64,000 nucleotides of DNA from an uncultured Ignavibacteriota bacterium (GTDB lineage: Bacteria > Bacteroidota > Ignavibacteria > Palsa-1295). Location of the stretch: the NCBI GenBank assembly GCA_903900335.1, contig CAIUMP010000061.1:62001-126000 (forward strand). The letters are read 5' to 3'. Positions 53,700 through 62,194 of the stretch are shown here, in pieces. The notes below the pieces were generated by a model, which did no database searches, was not told where the DNA came from, and saw only the letters and a program-made list of their open reading frames with translations. Positions within the stretch are counted from its first letter, which is position 1. Every line of letters starts with the position of its first letter. The position numbers were made by a program, and so were the translations under genes.

Positions 53700-53780
53700 T
53701 GTTTAGAGCGAGGTTCCAACTTCGAAACCGACCACCCGCCAAAAAAGAAAGGGCGGGTTGTGCCAGCCCTTGCTCCTAAG

Positions 53781-54713
53781 TTATTTCTTCTGCATCTTCA
53801 GGGTAGTAGAACGCCCGTTCACACTCAAACGCACATAATAATCCCCACTTGGAGAGCTGTGCAAATCCAACGGCACACGATGAACACCCGGCGTTTGCAA
53901 TTTCACACGATCATCACCAGTTATTGCGCGGCCCAGCACATCGAAAACTTCAATCTCAACAGCGGCGTCCTTCGATAATTCATAGACTACATCTGTCGTT
54001 TGCGCGAAGGGATTATCGGAGATGCGAACACCGCTCAGAAGATTCGGAGCTTCAACGGAGGGCGTTACCGAACCGTTAGGGCCATAGAGAATCGTTAGGC
54101 CAAGCTGCTCAAGAGAGGGAAGAGTCGTATCAAGTTTGTAAATATTGGTATCTTTGCCGGCATGGGCGGTTGTATCTAACCAATGCCGGTGTTGGCTTTG
54201 TCGGTCGTATGCGTAAGCTTCACTGTCAGAGCTAGCATCCTCGGGACACTTTCCGCTCTGAAGCAGATACTTCAGAACTGCACACCGACCATTGATATCG
54301 TAGCCACGTGTGGAATCAAAAAACGTGAAGGTGTTTAGCATAACATTCACATCAGAGCAATAATAACGTTGACTCAGATTGAGGTAAAGAACTTTCTTTA
54401 ACCATTCGCGAAAAGTGACATATCGGTTCTTATCAGAGCTTAATGCGTCAACGTCTACACTCATTGTTCCAAACGCACTCCAAGAGTTCGGATCATCGGC
54501 ACAGGTTTCGATGAATTTAGTCAAGGTATCATAAGAGGCGCGGTAGCGGCTTTCAATTATCCCTGACTCTTGACCGTTGTTGAGGAGCAGTTCGCAAGCG
54601 CGGAGGTCGAGCGTCCTCGCTCGACTCTCCGGGGATTGTGCAAAGCTTGACGCCATTCCGCACAGCGTAAGCACTGTGAAGATTGCGATTGCACAATAGG
54701 GGTTTGATCTCAT
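53781..54713 (-). CDS. T9SS-secreted protein of unknown function (paralog A)
   Basis: The 310-aa protein has a signal peptide (AIAIFTVLTLCGMASSFAQ). The mature start SPESRARTLDLRACELL is partly coded by a REP-like repeat. A helical middle with Cys (FIETCADDPNSW, RYYCSDVN, CPEDAS) is followed by a T9SS type A C-terminal domain (NPFAQTTDVVYELSKDAAVEIEVFDVLGRAI... DYYVRLSVNGRSTTLKMQKK). It is similar in layout to the neighbouring gene at 54970 (SPTCRARTPDLRAVDLL; FVETCPLNPSS). The two are transcribed divergently, 256 bp apart. Confidence 0.78.
   Translation of the reverse strand: MRSNPYCAIAIFTVLTLCGMASSFAQSPESRARTLDLRACELLLNNGQESGIIESRYRASYDTLTKFIETCADDPNSWSAFGTMSVDVDALSSDKNRYVTFREWLKKVLYLNLSQRYYCSDVNVMLNTFTFFDSTRGYDINGRCAVLKYLLQSGKCPEDASSDSEAYAYDRQSQHRHWLDTTAHAGKDTNIYKLDTTLPSLEQLGLTILYGPNGSVTPSVEAPNLLSGVRISDNPFAQTTDVVYELSKDAAVEIEVFDVLGRAITGDDRVKLQTPGVHRVPLDLHSSPSGDYYVRLSVNGRSTTLKMQKK
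54606..54625 (+). repeat. REP-like hairpin in T9SS paralog A
   Basis: Stem GTCGAGCG, loop TCCT, stem CGCTCGAC; the preceding GTAG is degenerate (GGAG). It is read in the minus-strand coding frame as SRARTLDLR. Confidence 0.75.
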
Positions 54714-54726
54714 ATCAAATGAAGAC

Positions 54727-54912
54727 GTGTCATTTCAAACGGCGGAAGTTAACCTCGGGTTCGAATGCTATCTCGAGAAGCTGCAGTACATTTTGCATTA
54801 TGCTGTCAAGAACGGTCTTGCAGCATCGCCGTTCGAGTACCCGTGGTTGTATTGGATCGGAATGCCCCCAATGAATGAATCGGAGTCCGCTGTGGTTCAG
54901 ATTCTACCGTAG
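54727..54912 (+). pseudogene. Possible remnant of a REP-associated tyrosine transposase C-terminus
   Basis: An open 61-codon stretch reads ...ECYLEKLQYILHYAVKNG, then LAASPFEYPWLYWIGMPP. The pattern (YI-x-NPVKxGLxxxPxxYPWSS) is that of the C-terminal segment of Y1/IS200-like REP-associated transposases (RAYT), in a degraded form; N-terminal HUH motifs are absent. It ends at a TAG that belongs to the GTAG of the REP-like hairpin at 54913. The similarity is by eye and short, so the call is tentative; an alternative is a chance frame. Confidence 0.4.
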
Positions 54913-54932
54913 GTCGAGCGTCCTCGCTCGAC
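54913..54932 (+). repeat. REP-like hairpin with GTAG, intergenic
   Basis: GTAG (54909-54912) followed by stem GTCGAGCG, loop TCCT, stem CGCTCGAC. It is the most complete member of the family and lies right behind the possible transposase remnant. Confidence 0.85.
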
Positions 54933-54969
54933 ATCTCGCGGCGATAGATTGAACACGTATCCAATTGCC

Positions 54970-56181
54970 ATGAAAGCATACATCTCTAGTGTGATAGTGC
55001 TCCTCAGCCTGTTCGCGCTCTGCGGGATTACGACAAGTTCTGCGCAATCCCCAACCTGTCGTGCGAGGACGCCCGACCTACGCGCTGTTGACTTGCTCAA
55101 TGTCGATAGGAATTACTGGGGTGGGTTTGACCCTTACCTCGGCACTTCCGGCTGTACTGACTGTTTTTGGGATGGGAGTGGGACAATAGTCAGCGCGCAA
55201 ACTTGGTCAGGTACTCTCTCCTATACTGCAACTGTTGGTGCGGCAAGCCTGATTTGGATAGCCCCTCCCGATGTCTCCTGTGGTGATGGTTGGGGTGGTG
55301 CAGTTCCAAGGAAACCTGTACAGAACCGCACAATGAGCGTAACGGAGGATAGCTCGAAGGCATGCACCCAAATGTACCTATCCGGATATCTATTGGGAAG
55401 GAATTCACAATGGCAGGGTGCGCTTGACACATTAAAGCGTTTCGTCGAAACCTGTCCGCTCAACCCAAGCTCTCCATCTGCCTTCCCTCAGTTGGGCGGT
55501 GCGATGGGGCATCTCGATCATGGTGACAGCCTATTTCGCGACGGCTATTTAAAGTGGCTCGAATCAGTCCTTTACCTGAATACGATTCAACCCGAGTATT
55601 TCTGTGCTTGCGTGCAGCAAATTGCTGGTGCGCTGCCTTACCCTGTCGATAATGCACCGGGCAATGTGTCACGGAATACGAACATGAGTCTTTCAGTCAT
55701 TCATTGGCTATTACTCAACACGACATGCGACACACCCTCGCTTTGGCTGGCATATCATCAAACAAGGACGGATCAGCGTCGCCAATGGGCGAATAATCCC
55801 AACGCATACGTACTTGACACAACGCTGCCTCCTCTGAGCAAGTGGGGGCTTGACACGGTGCTTGCAAAGCACTTCCAGTATGCCTTGGTAAAAGGTGGCC
55901 CGGATAATTTCTCCCGCATCGTAAACTCGTACAACGTTACCAAGAACCCAACCGACGGGGCAACGGAGCTTCGCTTCACGCTTGGTTCGGATGCGTATGT
56001 TAATGTGGAGGTCCATGATGTGCTTGGCCGCCTCGTTTCCGGGGATGCCGTTGGGAAGATACTGAGCGTCGGAGATCACCGCGTCTCCATAGACATCAGC
56101 AATTATCCTGCGGGCACCTATTATCTCAGCATTACACTCGGTACCGGCGAAGTGCGCACGGTGAAGCTGGTGAAGAAATAG
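54970..56181 (+). CDS. T9SS-secreted protein of unknown function (paralog B)
   Basis: The protein has 403 residues from the ATG at 54970, with signal peptide SSVIVLLSLFALCGITTSSAQ. The mature start CRARTPDLRAVDLL is coded by a REP-like repeat. The middle holds Cys-rich words (SGCTDCFWDGSG, DVSCGDGWGG, FCACVQQIAG). The C-terminus (VTKNPTDGATELRFTLGSDA, VNVEVHDVLGRLVSGD, AGTYYLSITLGTGEVRTV) is a type A T9SS sorting domain. It resembles paralog A in order and wording. A terminator follows. Confidence 0.78.
   Translation: MKAYISSVIVLLSLFALCGITTSSAQSPTCRARTPDLRAVDLLNVDRNYWGGFDPYLGTSGCTDCFWDGSGTIVSAQTWSGTLSYTATVGAASLIWIAPPDVSCGDGWGGAVPRKPVQNRTMSVTEDSSKACTQMYLSGYLLGRNSQWQGALDTLKRFVETCPLNPSSPSAFPQLGGAMGHLDHGDSLFRDGYLKWLESVLYLNTIQPEYFCACVQQIAGALPYPVDNAPGNVSRNTNMSLSVIHWLLLNTTCDTPSLWLAYHQTRTDQRRQWANNPNAYVLDTTLPPLSKWGLDTVLAKHFQYALVKGGPDNFSRIVNSYNVTKNPTDGATELRFTLGSDAYVNVEVHDVLGRLVSGDAVGKILSVGDHRVSIDISNYPAGTYYLSITLGTGEVRTVKLVKK
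55058..55081 (-). repeat. REP-like hairpin in T9SS paralog B
   Basis: On the minus strand: GTAG, stem GTCGGGCG, loop TCCT, stem CGCACGAC (one mismatch). It is read on the plus strand as CRARTPDLRA. Confidence 0.75.
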
Positions 56182-56194
56182 ATCTTATGTAACA

Positions 56195-56226
56195 GGGCGG
56201 GTACAGAACCCGCCCTTCGTTTTCCC
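56195..56226 (+). terminator. Terminator behind T9SS paralog B
   Basis: Stem GGGCGGGT, loop ACAGA, stem ACCCGCCC, followed by TTCGTTTTCC; 13 bp past the stop. Confidence 0.8.
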
Positions 56227-56345
56227 CCTCGTTCCGAACTCTCTCCCCCCACTACCGCGTTATCGCCTGACCTGTTTCGACGGGACTTTGTCTTTCCACA
56301 GACCACCCAGCACTTTCTACCCTGCACGAACAACATAACGACCGG

Positions 56346-57392
56346 ATGAGCGACAATCTCTTAGAAGTCAAGGGACTCAAAAAGTACTTCCCGATCAAGC
56401 GCGGCCTGTTTTCGAAGACAGTCGGGCACGTCAAGGCGGTCGATGACGTCTCTTTTACGATCAAGCGCGGCGAAACGCTGGGTCTGGTGGGTGAATCCGG
56501 TTGCGGCAAAACCACCGCAGGGCGCTCCATTTTGCGTCTTATCGAGCCCACCGCAGGCTCCATCAAGTTCGAAGGTGAGGAAGTGACAGAAATGTCCGGC
56601 AATCGCCTCCGCGAGATGCGCCGCAATATGCAGATCATTTTCCAGGATCCGTATAGCTCGCTCAACCCGCGCATTACGGTCGGTGGAATGCTCTCCGAGA
56701 TCCTCAAAGTGCACGGACTTCGCACCTCCGAGAACGACATCAAGGACCGCGTCAACGAGTTGCTGGAGACCGTCGGACTCAGCCCACTTCACGCCCGCCG
56801 CTATCCGCATGAGTTCTCCGGCGGACAGCGCCAACGCATCGGCATTGCCCGCGCACTTTCGGTTGAACCCAAATTTATCGTCTGCGACGAGCCCGTTTCC
56901 GCTCTCGATGTATCCATTCAATCGCAGGTGCTTAATCTCCTGATGGATCTGCAGCAGCGCCTCGGGCTTACCTATCTCTTCATCGCGCACGACCTATCCG
57001 TCGTCAAGCACATCTCCGACCGCGTGGCCGTCATGTACTTAGGCGAGATCGTCGAGATCACCGATTACAAGACGCTCTATGCTGATCCGAAAGGACCCTA
57101 TACGCAGGCGTTGCTTTCCGCAGTGCCGGTCGCAAACCCACGCGGCAAGCGCGAGCGCATTGTGCTGACAGGTGACGTTCCCTCACCAGCGAACGTGCCA
57201 AGCGGCTGCTATTTCCATCCGCGCTGCCCGCAGGTCATGCCGGAGTGCTCCGTTGCACATCCTGAACTCACGGACGAGGCGCAAGGCCACACCGTCCGCT
57301 GCCTAATTTACCCGAGCAGTTGGCCAGCGGGTGCACCTATCCCTGCCCATATTTCGAATGGAGTGAAGAAGAATAGCTTAGCGGTCGCATAG
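56346..57392 (+). CDS. oppF: Oligopeptide/dipeptide ABC transporter ATP-binding protein (OppF-like)
   Basis: The 348-aa ATPase has Walker [11 protein letters not shown]-loop [13 protein letters not shown], signature [15 protein letters not shown], Walker [14 protein letters not shown] and switch His in [11 protein letters not shown]. The C-terminal oligo/dipeptide domain ([14 protein letters not shown]...[16 protein letters not shown]) carries the Cys residues typical of OppD/DppF proteins. It is isolated from permease genes. A substrate-binding protein gene is at 27703, but co-assembly is inference. Confidence 0.93.
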   Translation: MSDNLLEVKGLKKYFPIKRGLFSKTVGHVKAVDDVSFTIKRGETLGLVGESGCGKTTAGRSILRLIEPTAGSIKFEGEEVTEMSGNRLREMRRNMQIIFQDPYSSLNPRITVGGMLSEILKVHGLRTSENDIKDRVNELLETVGLSPLHARRYPHEFSGGQRQRIGIARALSVEPKFIVCDEPVSALDVSIQSQVLNLLMDLQQRLGLTYLFIAHDLSVVKHISDRVAVMYLGEIVEITDYKTLYADPKGPYTQALLSAVPVANPRGKRERIVLTGDVPSPANVPSGCYFHPRCPQVMPECSVAHPELTDEAQGHTVRCLIYPSSWPAGAPIPAHISNGVKKNSLAVA

Positions 57393-57410
57393 AATCACGA
57401 GGGGGAAAGT

Positions 57411-57629
57411 ATGAAATTGACATACGAAGAGTTGGTAGATGAGCTGCATGAACGAAGCATCGACGAACTCGTGGACATTGCCGAGTTGGCTAAACACTTT
57501 GCTGTCCAACATCGCAGAGATGAAATATTAAGGAATGGTGAAGCGAGCATGCGCGAATACGATGCCGGTACGCTGCTTCCTGCTACAGATGACCCCGAAG
57601 AATTGAGAAGACGCCTACGCTCCGCGTAA
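57411..57629 (+). CDS. Antitoxin-like protein of a RelE/ParE-type module
   Basis: The 72-aa acidic helical protein (MKLTYEELVDELHERSIDEL, VDIAELAKHFAVQHRRDEIL) is in the position and size class of RelB/Phd-like antitoxins. Its stop overlaps the toxin start (TAATG). AGGGGGAAAGT upstream of the ATG is a good Shine-Dalgarno. The exact antitoxin family is not recognised. It is kept intact although its toxin is broken. Confidence 0.65.
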   Translation: MKLTYEELVDELHERSIDELVDIAELAKHFAVQHRRDEILRNGEASMREYDAGTLLPATDDPEELRRRLRSA

Positions 57630-57895
57630 TGAGAGCCTCATTCTCAACTTCATTTAACAGGGCGTACTCGAAGCTCAAGAAGGAGCAGCCCAGTATCGAG
57701 CATGATTTCGAAGAGGCAATTGTGCTCTTTTCGTCGGCACCTCATCATATCTCGTTAAGGAATCACAAGCTCAAGGGCGACATGAGGCAGTACCGAGCTA
57801 TAAAGATCACCACTCAAATCCGCGCGGTGTTTTGAATGGTGGCTCCAGATGAAGCAATGTTTACAGACATTGGCAATCATGATGAAGTGTATTAG
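57629..57895 (+). pseudogene. RelE/ParE-type toxin interrupted by an in-frame TGA
   Basis: The reading frame starts MRASFSTSFNRAYSKLKKEQ, then HDFEEAIVLFSSAPHHISLRNHKLKGDMRQYRAIKITTQIRAVF. This matches the first three quarters of a RelE-type toxin, which usually continues with -R-ifxxxxxxxxxxdIGTHdevY. Here a TGA (57833-57835) stops after IRAVF. Past it, in the same frame, MVAPDEAMFTDIGNHDEVY follows before TAG at 57893-57895, exactly the expected end. A single change (CGA to TGA) explains it. So the toxin is probably inactive; readthrough is unlikely. Confidence 0.75.
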
Positions 57896-57913
57896 ACCAC
57901 AGAATTCAATTCA

Positions 57914-59014
57914 TCACCTACAAGACTCTATCGCCAAGTGTAACAGTGCCTGCGCCTTATCAAGCGCTAACTCAAACGCACCCTGCGTGAACGCATCCGA
58001 TGTGATGACCACGACAAGTTGTTTCTCCGGCACGACGAAGACAAACTGACCTCCGTGCCCCGCCATATAGACGCACTGCGCTCCAGCGTCGATCCACCAA
58101 TAGAATCCGTATAAGCTGGTGGTCGTAGCCATTATTCCAGTTGCAGATTGCCATATCCAATCAGGTGAAACGATCTGCCTTCCTGCCCACTTGCCTGTAT
58201 CGCACACCATCCAACCGATCTTCGCGAGATCACGAGGTATCATCCAAAGTCCGTACGCGCCAAGCGTCACCCCATCCCGATAGTTATCCCATTTGTAGTT
58301 GGAAATACCGAGCGGTTCGAAGAGCTTCTTGCGGGCATAGTCGCCCAAATTCATCGCTGCACGGCTTTGTATAACAGCAGATAAGAGGGTGGGCACACCA
58401 TTGTTGTAGGAGAACACCGGGCCGGGTGCGTCGATCTGCTTGTTGCTCAGAATATAGTCAACGCAATCATCTGGGATCTCGCTGAGCAATTGGCCAGTCT
58501 GCTCATCAAGTCCAGCATTGAAGTCAATGCCCGCTCGCATCGTTAAAAGGTTGCGGATCGTAATCCCCTTGTGTTCGGGGTGCTTGTTCAATTGTTGGGG
58601 CAAATACTTCTCTATCGGATCGTCAAGACTATCAATGTATCCGTCACGCAGTGCGAATCCGGTCACGAGCGATGTGACGCTCTTCGTGCAACTCCAGATC
58701 GCATTCGGCCGGGTTCTGTCGAGCAAATCTGTGCAGTAGGCCTCCCCTACCAACTTCCCTCGCCGAACGACCACCATGCTTCTTGCCGACGTGAAGTCAC
58801 CGCTCGTATAGAGCCGACGATACGCCGAATCCAATTTCACAGAATCCATCCCTGCATCGCTCGGGGACGCGGTGCTCCAACCGTCACTTCCCGCACTCGG
58901 CACATAACCGGGATAGGAGAGCTTCAACGGGTCGTCGTGCATGCAGCCCACAAGCAACACCGCCAGTGCAGTGCTAAAAAGGAGCTTGAACCGTATGACT
59001 CGAATGTGCATCAT
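57914..59014 (-). CDS. Serine hydrolase of the beta-lactamase/class C family, lipoprotein
   Basis: The 366-aa protein has lipobox LLVGC at about residues 20-24. Active-site words are SxxK in IWSCTKSVTSLVTG, YxN in FSYNNGVPTLLS, and the H/KxG-type HGGQFVFV. It resembles penicillin-binding-protein-like esterases (beta-lactamase-related serine hydrolases); the substrate is unknown. Its start overlaps the stop of the upstream gene (TAATG), giving coupling. The stop is only 18 bp from the convergent toxin pseudogene. Confidence 0.87.
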   Translation of the reverse strand: MMHIRVIRFKLLFSTALAVLLVGCMHDDPLKLSYPGYVPSAGSDGWSTASPSDAGMDSVKLDSAYRRLYTSGDFTSARSMVVVRRGKLVGEAYCTDLLDRTRPNAIWSCTKSVTSLVTGFALRDGYIDSLDDPIEKYLPQQLNKHPEHKGITIRNLLTMRAGIDFNAGLDEQTGQLLSEIPDDCVDYILSNKQIDAPGPVFSYNNGVPTLLSAVIQSRAAMNLGDYARKKLFEPLGISNYKWDNYRDGVTLGAYGLWMIPRDLAKIGWMVCDTGKWAGRQIVSPDWIWQSATGIMATTTSLYGFYWWIDAGAQCVYMAGHGGQFVFVVPEKQLVVVITSDAFTQGAFELALDKAQALLHLAIESCR

Positions 59015-59931
59015 TATTGCGATAGAGGAATACCAACACCGAGTCTTGATTGGATATTCGTGTAGGTGGAAGGAATGTCAACCATGTTGTACTCGAACTG
59101 GTAATAGTACACCAGTGAACGACTGCTCTCGGAAGATGGCTGGTATTGCGCGCGGGTCATGAACCGTAACCCATCGAATAACGTGACGATCCTCGGCGAA
59201 CTATAGACTCGTTGTACAATGCCCCATGCGTTGAGTGCTGTCGTAGAATAGTCCCGCCACTCTGGCGGCCGCGATGCAAGTGCGACCAGTGAAAGATCCG
59301 ATTCCACCATTAGCTCACTGCCACCGGCTGAGCGCCAGTCGAACCAGTGCCGAATGCCCAACTGATCGAGCGTACACCAATAGGGATGCTGCCCATCAAG
59401 CTGGATGTATTGCGTGTAGTTGGTTTGTAGCCTTGCGTAGCCCCCGACATACATTCGCACCGTCGGCATCGGAGAGTGATACCACATGGCGTAACCCACG
59501 TCCATCGGTGCGACATCGAATGAAAGATCTGTCGATCCGTGCCACCGAAGCCAGCCAGGCGCAACAGCGATACTCCAATCAAATATGCTCCTCGGCCCAA
59601 AGGTCTGAGAATGATACTGCAACGCGGCATTAAGTCCAGTATGGACCAAACCTCGAAGCAATCGTTCTTTCAATTGCACGAAGCCGAGACTTACGTCGAG
59701 CATTTTGCTGGTGCGGATCGACGAGTCCGGAATAGATGGTTGCTGGGCCCGGCAAGCTGTGCCAAAGAAAGCGACACACACCGCAGCAACAAGCCAGAAG
59801 AGAGCCTGGCGGAACGAGTAACGCGTCCTACTATCACGGAAGGCTATCGAGTCTAGTCCCTCCTGTACCCCCAAAGCGAGGAATCCGCAATTCTGATATG
59901 ATGACAGTTCGGACCGGGTGCTTTCCTTCAA
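59014..59931 (-). CDS. Envelope protein of unknown function, coupled to the serine hydrolase
   Basis: The 305-aa frame has a signal-like hydrophobic region at residues of about 42-60 (FWLVAAVCVAFFGTACRA), preceded by a long N-terminus that is probably not translated. A later start, or lipobox-like FFGTAC, would fit better. Mature segments LLRGLVHTGLNAALQYHSQT, WSIAVAPGWLRWHGSTDLSF, TVRMYVGGYARLQTNYTQYI and a terminal YYYQFEYNMVDIP alternate as in an outer-membrane beta-barrel. No family is recognised. It forms a two-gene unit with the hydrolase. Confidence 0.55.
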   Translation of the reverse strand: MKESTRSELSSYQNCGFLALGVQEGLDSIAFRDSRTRYSFRQALFWLVAAVCVAFFGTACRAQQPSIPDSSIRTSKMLDVSLGFVQLKERLLRGLVHTGLNAALQYHSQTFGPRSIFDWSIAVAPGWLRWHGSTDLSFDVAPMDVGYAMWYHSPMPTVRMYVGGYARLQTNYTQYIQLDGQHPYWCTLDQLGIRHWFDWRSAGGSELMVESDLSLVALASRPPEWRDYSTTALNAWGIVQRVYSSPRIVTLFDGLRFMTRAQYQPSSESSRSLVYYYQFEYNMVDIPSTYTNIQSRLGVGIPLSQ

Positions 59932-59977
59932 TTCGACATTAGGTTACTCACCACTGGAAATCCTCGACTTGGGGATC

Positions 59978-61246
59978 CTATTCCCGCACAACAACTTTGG
60001 TTTTCATCCCATCCACGGTTCCAATCCGCAGGTAGTAGGTGCCCGGGCTGAGACGGGAAAGGTCTATCGTCCCGTTCTCGCGATCTATCGCCTCAACGTC
60101 AAACAGCTTCTCCCCAAGAAGGTTGAAAACAGTGGTGCTTGTGACCCCCGCTCCACCACTCACGAACACTCTTCCCGTTGTTGGATTCGGAGATACTTCA
60201 AGCTCACCCATCGGCTGCTGGTTCGCGACACCACTCGTCGACGGTGTAAAGACCTCGTTGGTGTTGAGTACTGTAATGACCACACCATCGCCGTTCTCAC
60301 CACCCATCACATAGATTTTACCATTAACCACTGCGGTTGAAAGAAAGCGTCGCGGCGTAAGTGTTCCAGTGGTTGTTGGGGTGCTCCAGCTGTTAGTGTT
60401 TGGATCAAAAACCTCGACAATGTTGAGATAAATGACCTCTGTAGCAGTTCGATAGAGCCCCCCAATTGCGAAAATCTTCCCATTCAATACGCATGCGCTC
60501 AAAGCGGTGCGGTTAGTAAATGTCCCCGTCGTCTTTAGGATACTCCAACTGTTTATGGAAGGGTCAAATACGTCAACGGAATCGGTGACTCCACCGCCAA
60601 CCACATAGATCTTGTTGTTTACTACCGCCGAGGCAAACTCTCCTCGAGCACTCATCGCGCCTGAGAGTGTTGGAGAACTCCAAGAATTAGTCGCGGGATC
60701 AAAGACATCAACCGAGTAGACCATTCCGCTATCATTGAATCCGCCCACCACATAGATCTTGCTACCGACGACGTTCAGAGTAGAAAGAATTCTCCAATGG
60801 CTTTCTCCCGTCGATTGCACAACAACCCAGCTATTCTTAGTAGGATCGTACATGTGGATAACCGGATGCCATTGCCCTGGGGCTGTGTCCGACCTGTATT
60901 CAATCGTGAAAATCTTCCCATCTACAACACAAGCCGCCGGTTCATTTGAAGCGGAGTCGAAGAAACTACCGATGCTAGCCGGTGTGCTCCATGAATTCAA
61001 CAACGGATCAAAGACCTCGAAGTGACCAGTAGCTACGGCAACATTACCAGTTGATGGGGAGTACTCAACTGTGTCCCCCCCCACCGCATAAATCTTGCCA
61101 CCAATAACCACCGTCGATAACCCACTGCGAGGCGTAAAGCCTTTGGAGCTGGCAGTGGACCAGCTTCCGGAAATGGACTGCGCGCCGACGGCAATCGGTA
61201 CCAGGCTGAGAATCGCCACAAGCAGGGCTGTCTTAACGAGGGTCAT
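59978..61246 (-). CDS. Kelch-repeat protein with T9SS sorting domain
   Basis: The 422-aa protein has a signal peptide (TALLVAILSLVPIAVGAQ). Six kelch-type repeats form a beta-propeller: SGLSTVVIGGKIYAVGGD, LNVVGSKIYVVGGFND, SAVVNNKIYVVGGG, SACVLNGKIFAIGG, STAVVNGKIYVMGGE and others, each followed by VFDPxxNSW. The last 80 residues (SPNPTTGRVFVSGGAGVTST...GEKLFDVEAIDRENG...GTYYLRIGTVDGMKTKVVV) are a type A T9SS domain. It is likely a surface protein that binds a ligand; galactose-oxidase-like catalytic residues were not checked. Confidence 0.85.
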   Translation of the reverse strand: MTLVKTALLVAILSLVPIAVGAQSISGSWSTASSKGFTPRSGLSTVVIGGKIYAVGGDTVEYSPSTGNVAVATGHFEVFDPLLNSWSTPASIGSFFDSASNEPAACVVDGKIFTIEYRSDTAPGQWHPVIHMYDPTKNSWVVVQSTGESHWRILSTLNVVGSKIYVVGGFNDSGMVYSVDVFDPATNSWSSPTLSGAMSARGEFASAVVNNKIYVVGGGVTDSVDVFDPSINSWSILKTTGTFTNRTALSACVLNGKIFAIGGLYRTATEVIYLNIVEVFDPNTNSWSTPTTTGTLTPRRFLSTAVVNGKIYVMGGENGDGVVITVLNTNEVFTPSTSGVANQQPMGELEVSPNPTTGRVFVSGGAGVTSTTVFNLLGEKLFDVEAIDRENGTIDLSRLSPGTYYLRIGTVDGMKTKVVVRE

Positions 61247-61470
61247 AGTAAATAGAATTGAGAACGTTAGTCCGTCTGCGAATTACCTGAAAGGAATGCG
61301 AACCGCAGCGCAACTGGTTTTGTGCAAATATAATAGAATGATGAGGCTATTTAGCAAATCATCGTTGATTCGGAGGAATTTGGTACTCATCAGATCTTGC
61401 AGATTCAAATCGTTTCGAATCCTCCGGTCCGCCGGGGCACCCGAACCCACCCCTCGACGGTTAGACGCGC

Positions 61471-62094
61471 ATGACACAAACTCGCGACAACGATCCGCTG
61501 AAGATCGAACCAGTTTCGGGGCCGGGGCAACTGCCTGAGGCCGTTGCCAAATTCCGCGCAGCGGACTCCATCTTTACCCCGTCCAACATCATCAGCATGA
61601 TGCGCGTGATGATGGTCTTTCCTGCGATTTTTGCGCTGGTCGCCCACTTGAATCTGCTCGTCGGGGCGATCTTCATCACAGCGTTTCTCTCCGATCTGCT
61701 CGACGGTTTCGTTGCCAGAAAGACCAACACGGTGAGCGAAATCGGCAAAGTCATTGACCCTCTCGCCGACAAGATATTCGTCGGGTTTGTGGTGATCACA
61801 ATGGCTGCCTATGGGATGATCCCCATCTGGTTTCTGGTCACCATATTGGCCCGCGACCTGCTTATTGTTTCGGTTGGTGTCTGGGCAAAGCGTAAACTTG
61901 GCGTGGTTTTGCCATCGAATTATCCTGGCAAAGCCGCCGTGTTCTCTATGGCACTCACCCTTCTTCTCATCGTTTGCGGAGTAACAGGGAACGCCATTGT
62001 GTTCATGGAATGGCTCAGCGTGGCGCTGATGGTGGTATCTGTGGTCGTCTATGGAATGCGACTTTCATCACTTCTTTCGGCCGCGCGAAAATAA
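61471..62094 (+). CDS. pgsA: CDP-diacylglycerol--glycerol-3-phosphate 3-phosphatidyltransferase
   Basis: The 207-aa protein has the CDP-alcohol phosphatidyltransferase motif DG-x2-AR-x8-G-x3-D-x3-D (DGFVAR... G KVIDPLAD). It also has the leading SNIISMMRVMMVFPAIFAL and four or five TM segments. An N-terminal 40-residue soluble extension (TRDNDPLKIEPVSGPGQLPE) is unusual. It makes phosphatidylglycerol phosphate in the inner membrane; other CDP-alcohol transferases remain possible because the substrate is not fixed by the motif. Confidence 0.85.
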   Translation: MTQTRDNDPLKIEPVSGPGQLPEAVAKFRAADSIFTPSNIISMMRVMMVFPAIFALVAHLNLLVGAIFITAFLSDLLDGFVARKTNTVSEIGKVIDPLADKIFVGFVVITMAAYGMIPIWFLVTILARDLLIVSVGVWAKRKLGVVLPSNYPGKAAVFSMALTLLLIVCGVTGNAIVFMEWLSVALMVVSVVVYGMRLSSLLSAARK

Positions 62095-62097
62095 AAG

Positions 62098-62141
62098 ACG
62101 GATTGCTTCGTCACCCCTATGGGGTTTCCTCGCAATGACCT
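62098..62141 (+). repeat. GATTGCTTCGTC-type dispersed repeat
   Basis: GATTGCTTCGTC, then ACCCC-TAT-GGGGT, then CCTCGCAATGACC. This is the widespread ATTGCGAGG...GAAGCAAT repeat seen in many bacteria, here between pgsA and ftsY. Confidence 0.6.
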
Positions 62142-62194
62142 ACAAGAGAAATTCTCAGCACTTTAGCGTTTAGCACTCACCACTTCACTACCCC

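Larger units (their letters stand above)
52979..53780. other. Repeat-rich intergenic region
   Basis: About 800 bp lie between kinase paralog 3 and a T9SS gene. There is no supportable gene: a 98-codon minus-strand frame at 53446-53742 only translates palindromic repeats. The region contains a short 14-bp minisatellite (53312-53350), a half REP-like word (53351-53366) and a BIME-like element (53537-53699). Confidence 0.6.

Noticed and set aside
53446..53742. 98-codon minus-strand frame with HALVCGLGHRLKSVLHG
   Set aside because: It translates only the palindromic repeats of the BIME-like element; no family and no promoter.
56346..57392. A complete opp operon
   Set aside because: Only the OppF-type ATPase is present here; permease genes are absent on both sides.
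57833..57835. In-frame TGA as a selenocysteine codon
   Set aside because: No SECIS-like hairpin seen, no sel genes in the window, and RelE-type toxins do not use selenocysteine.
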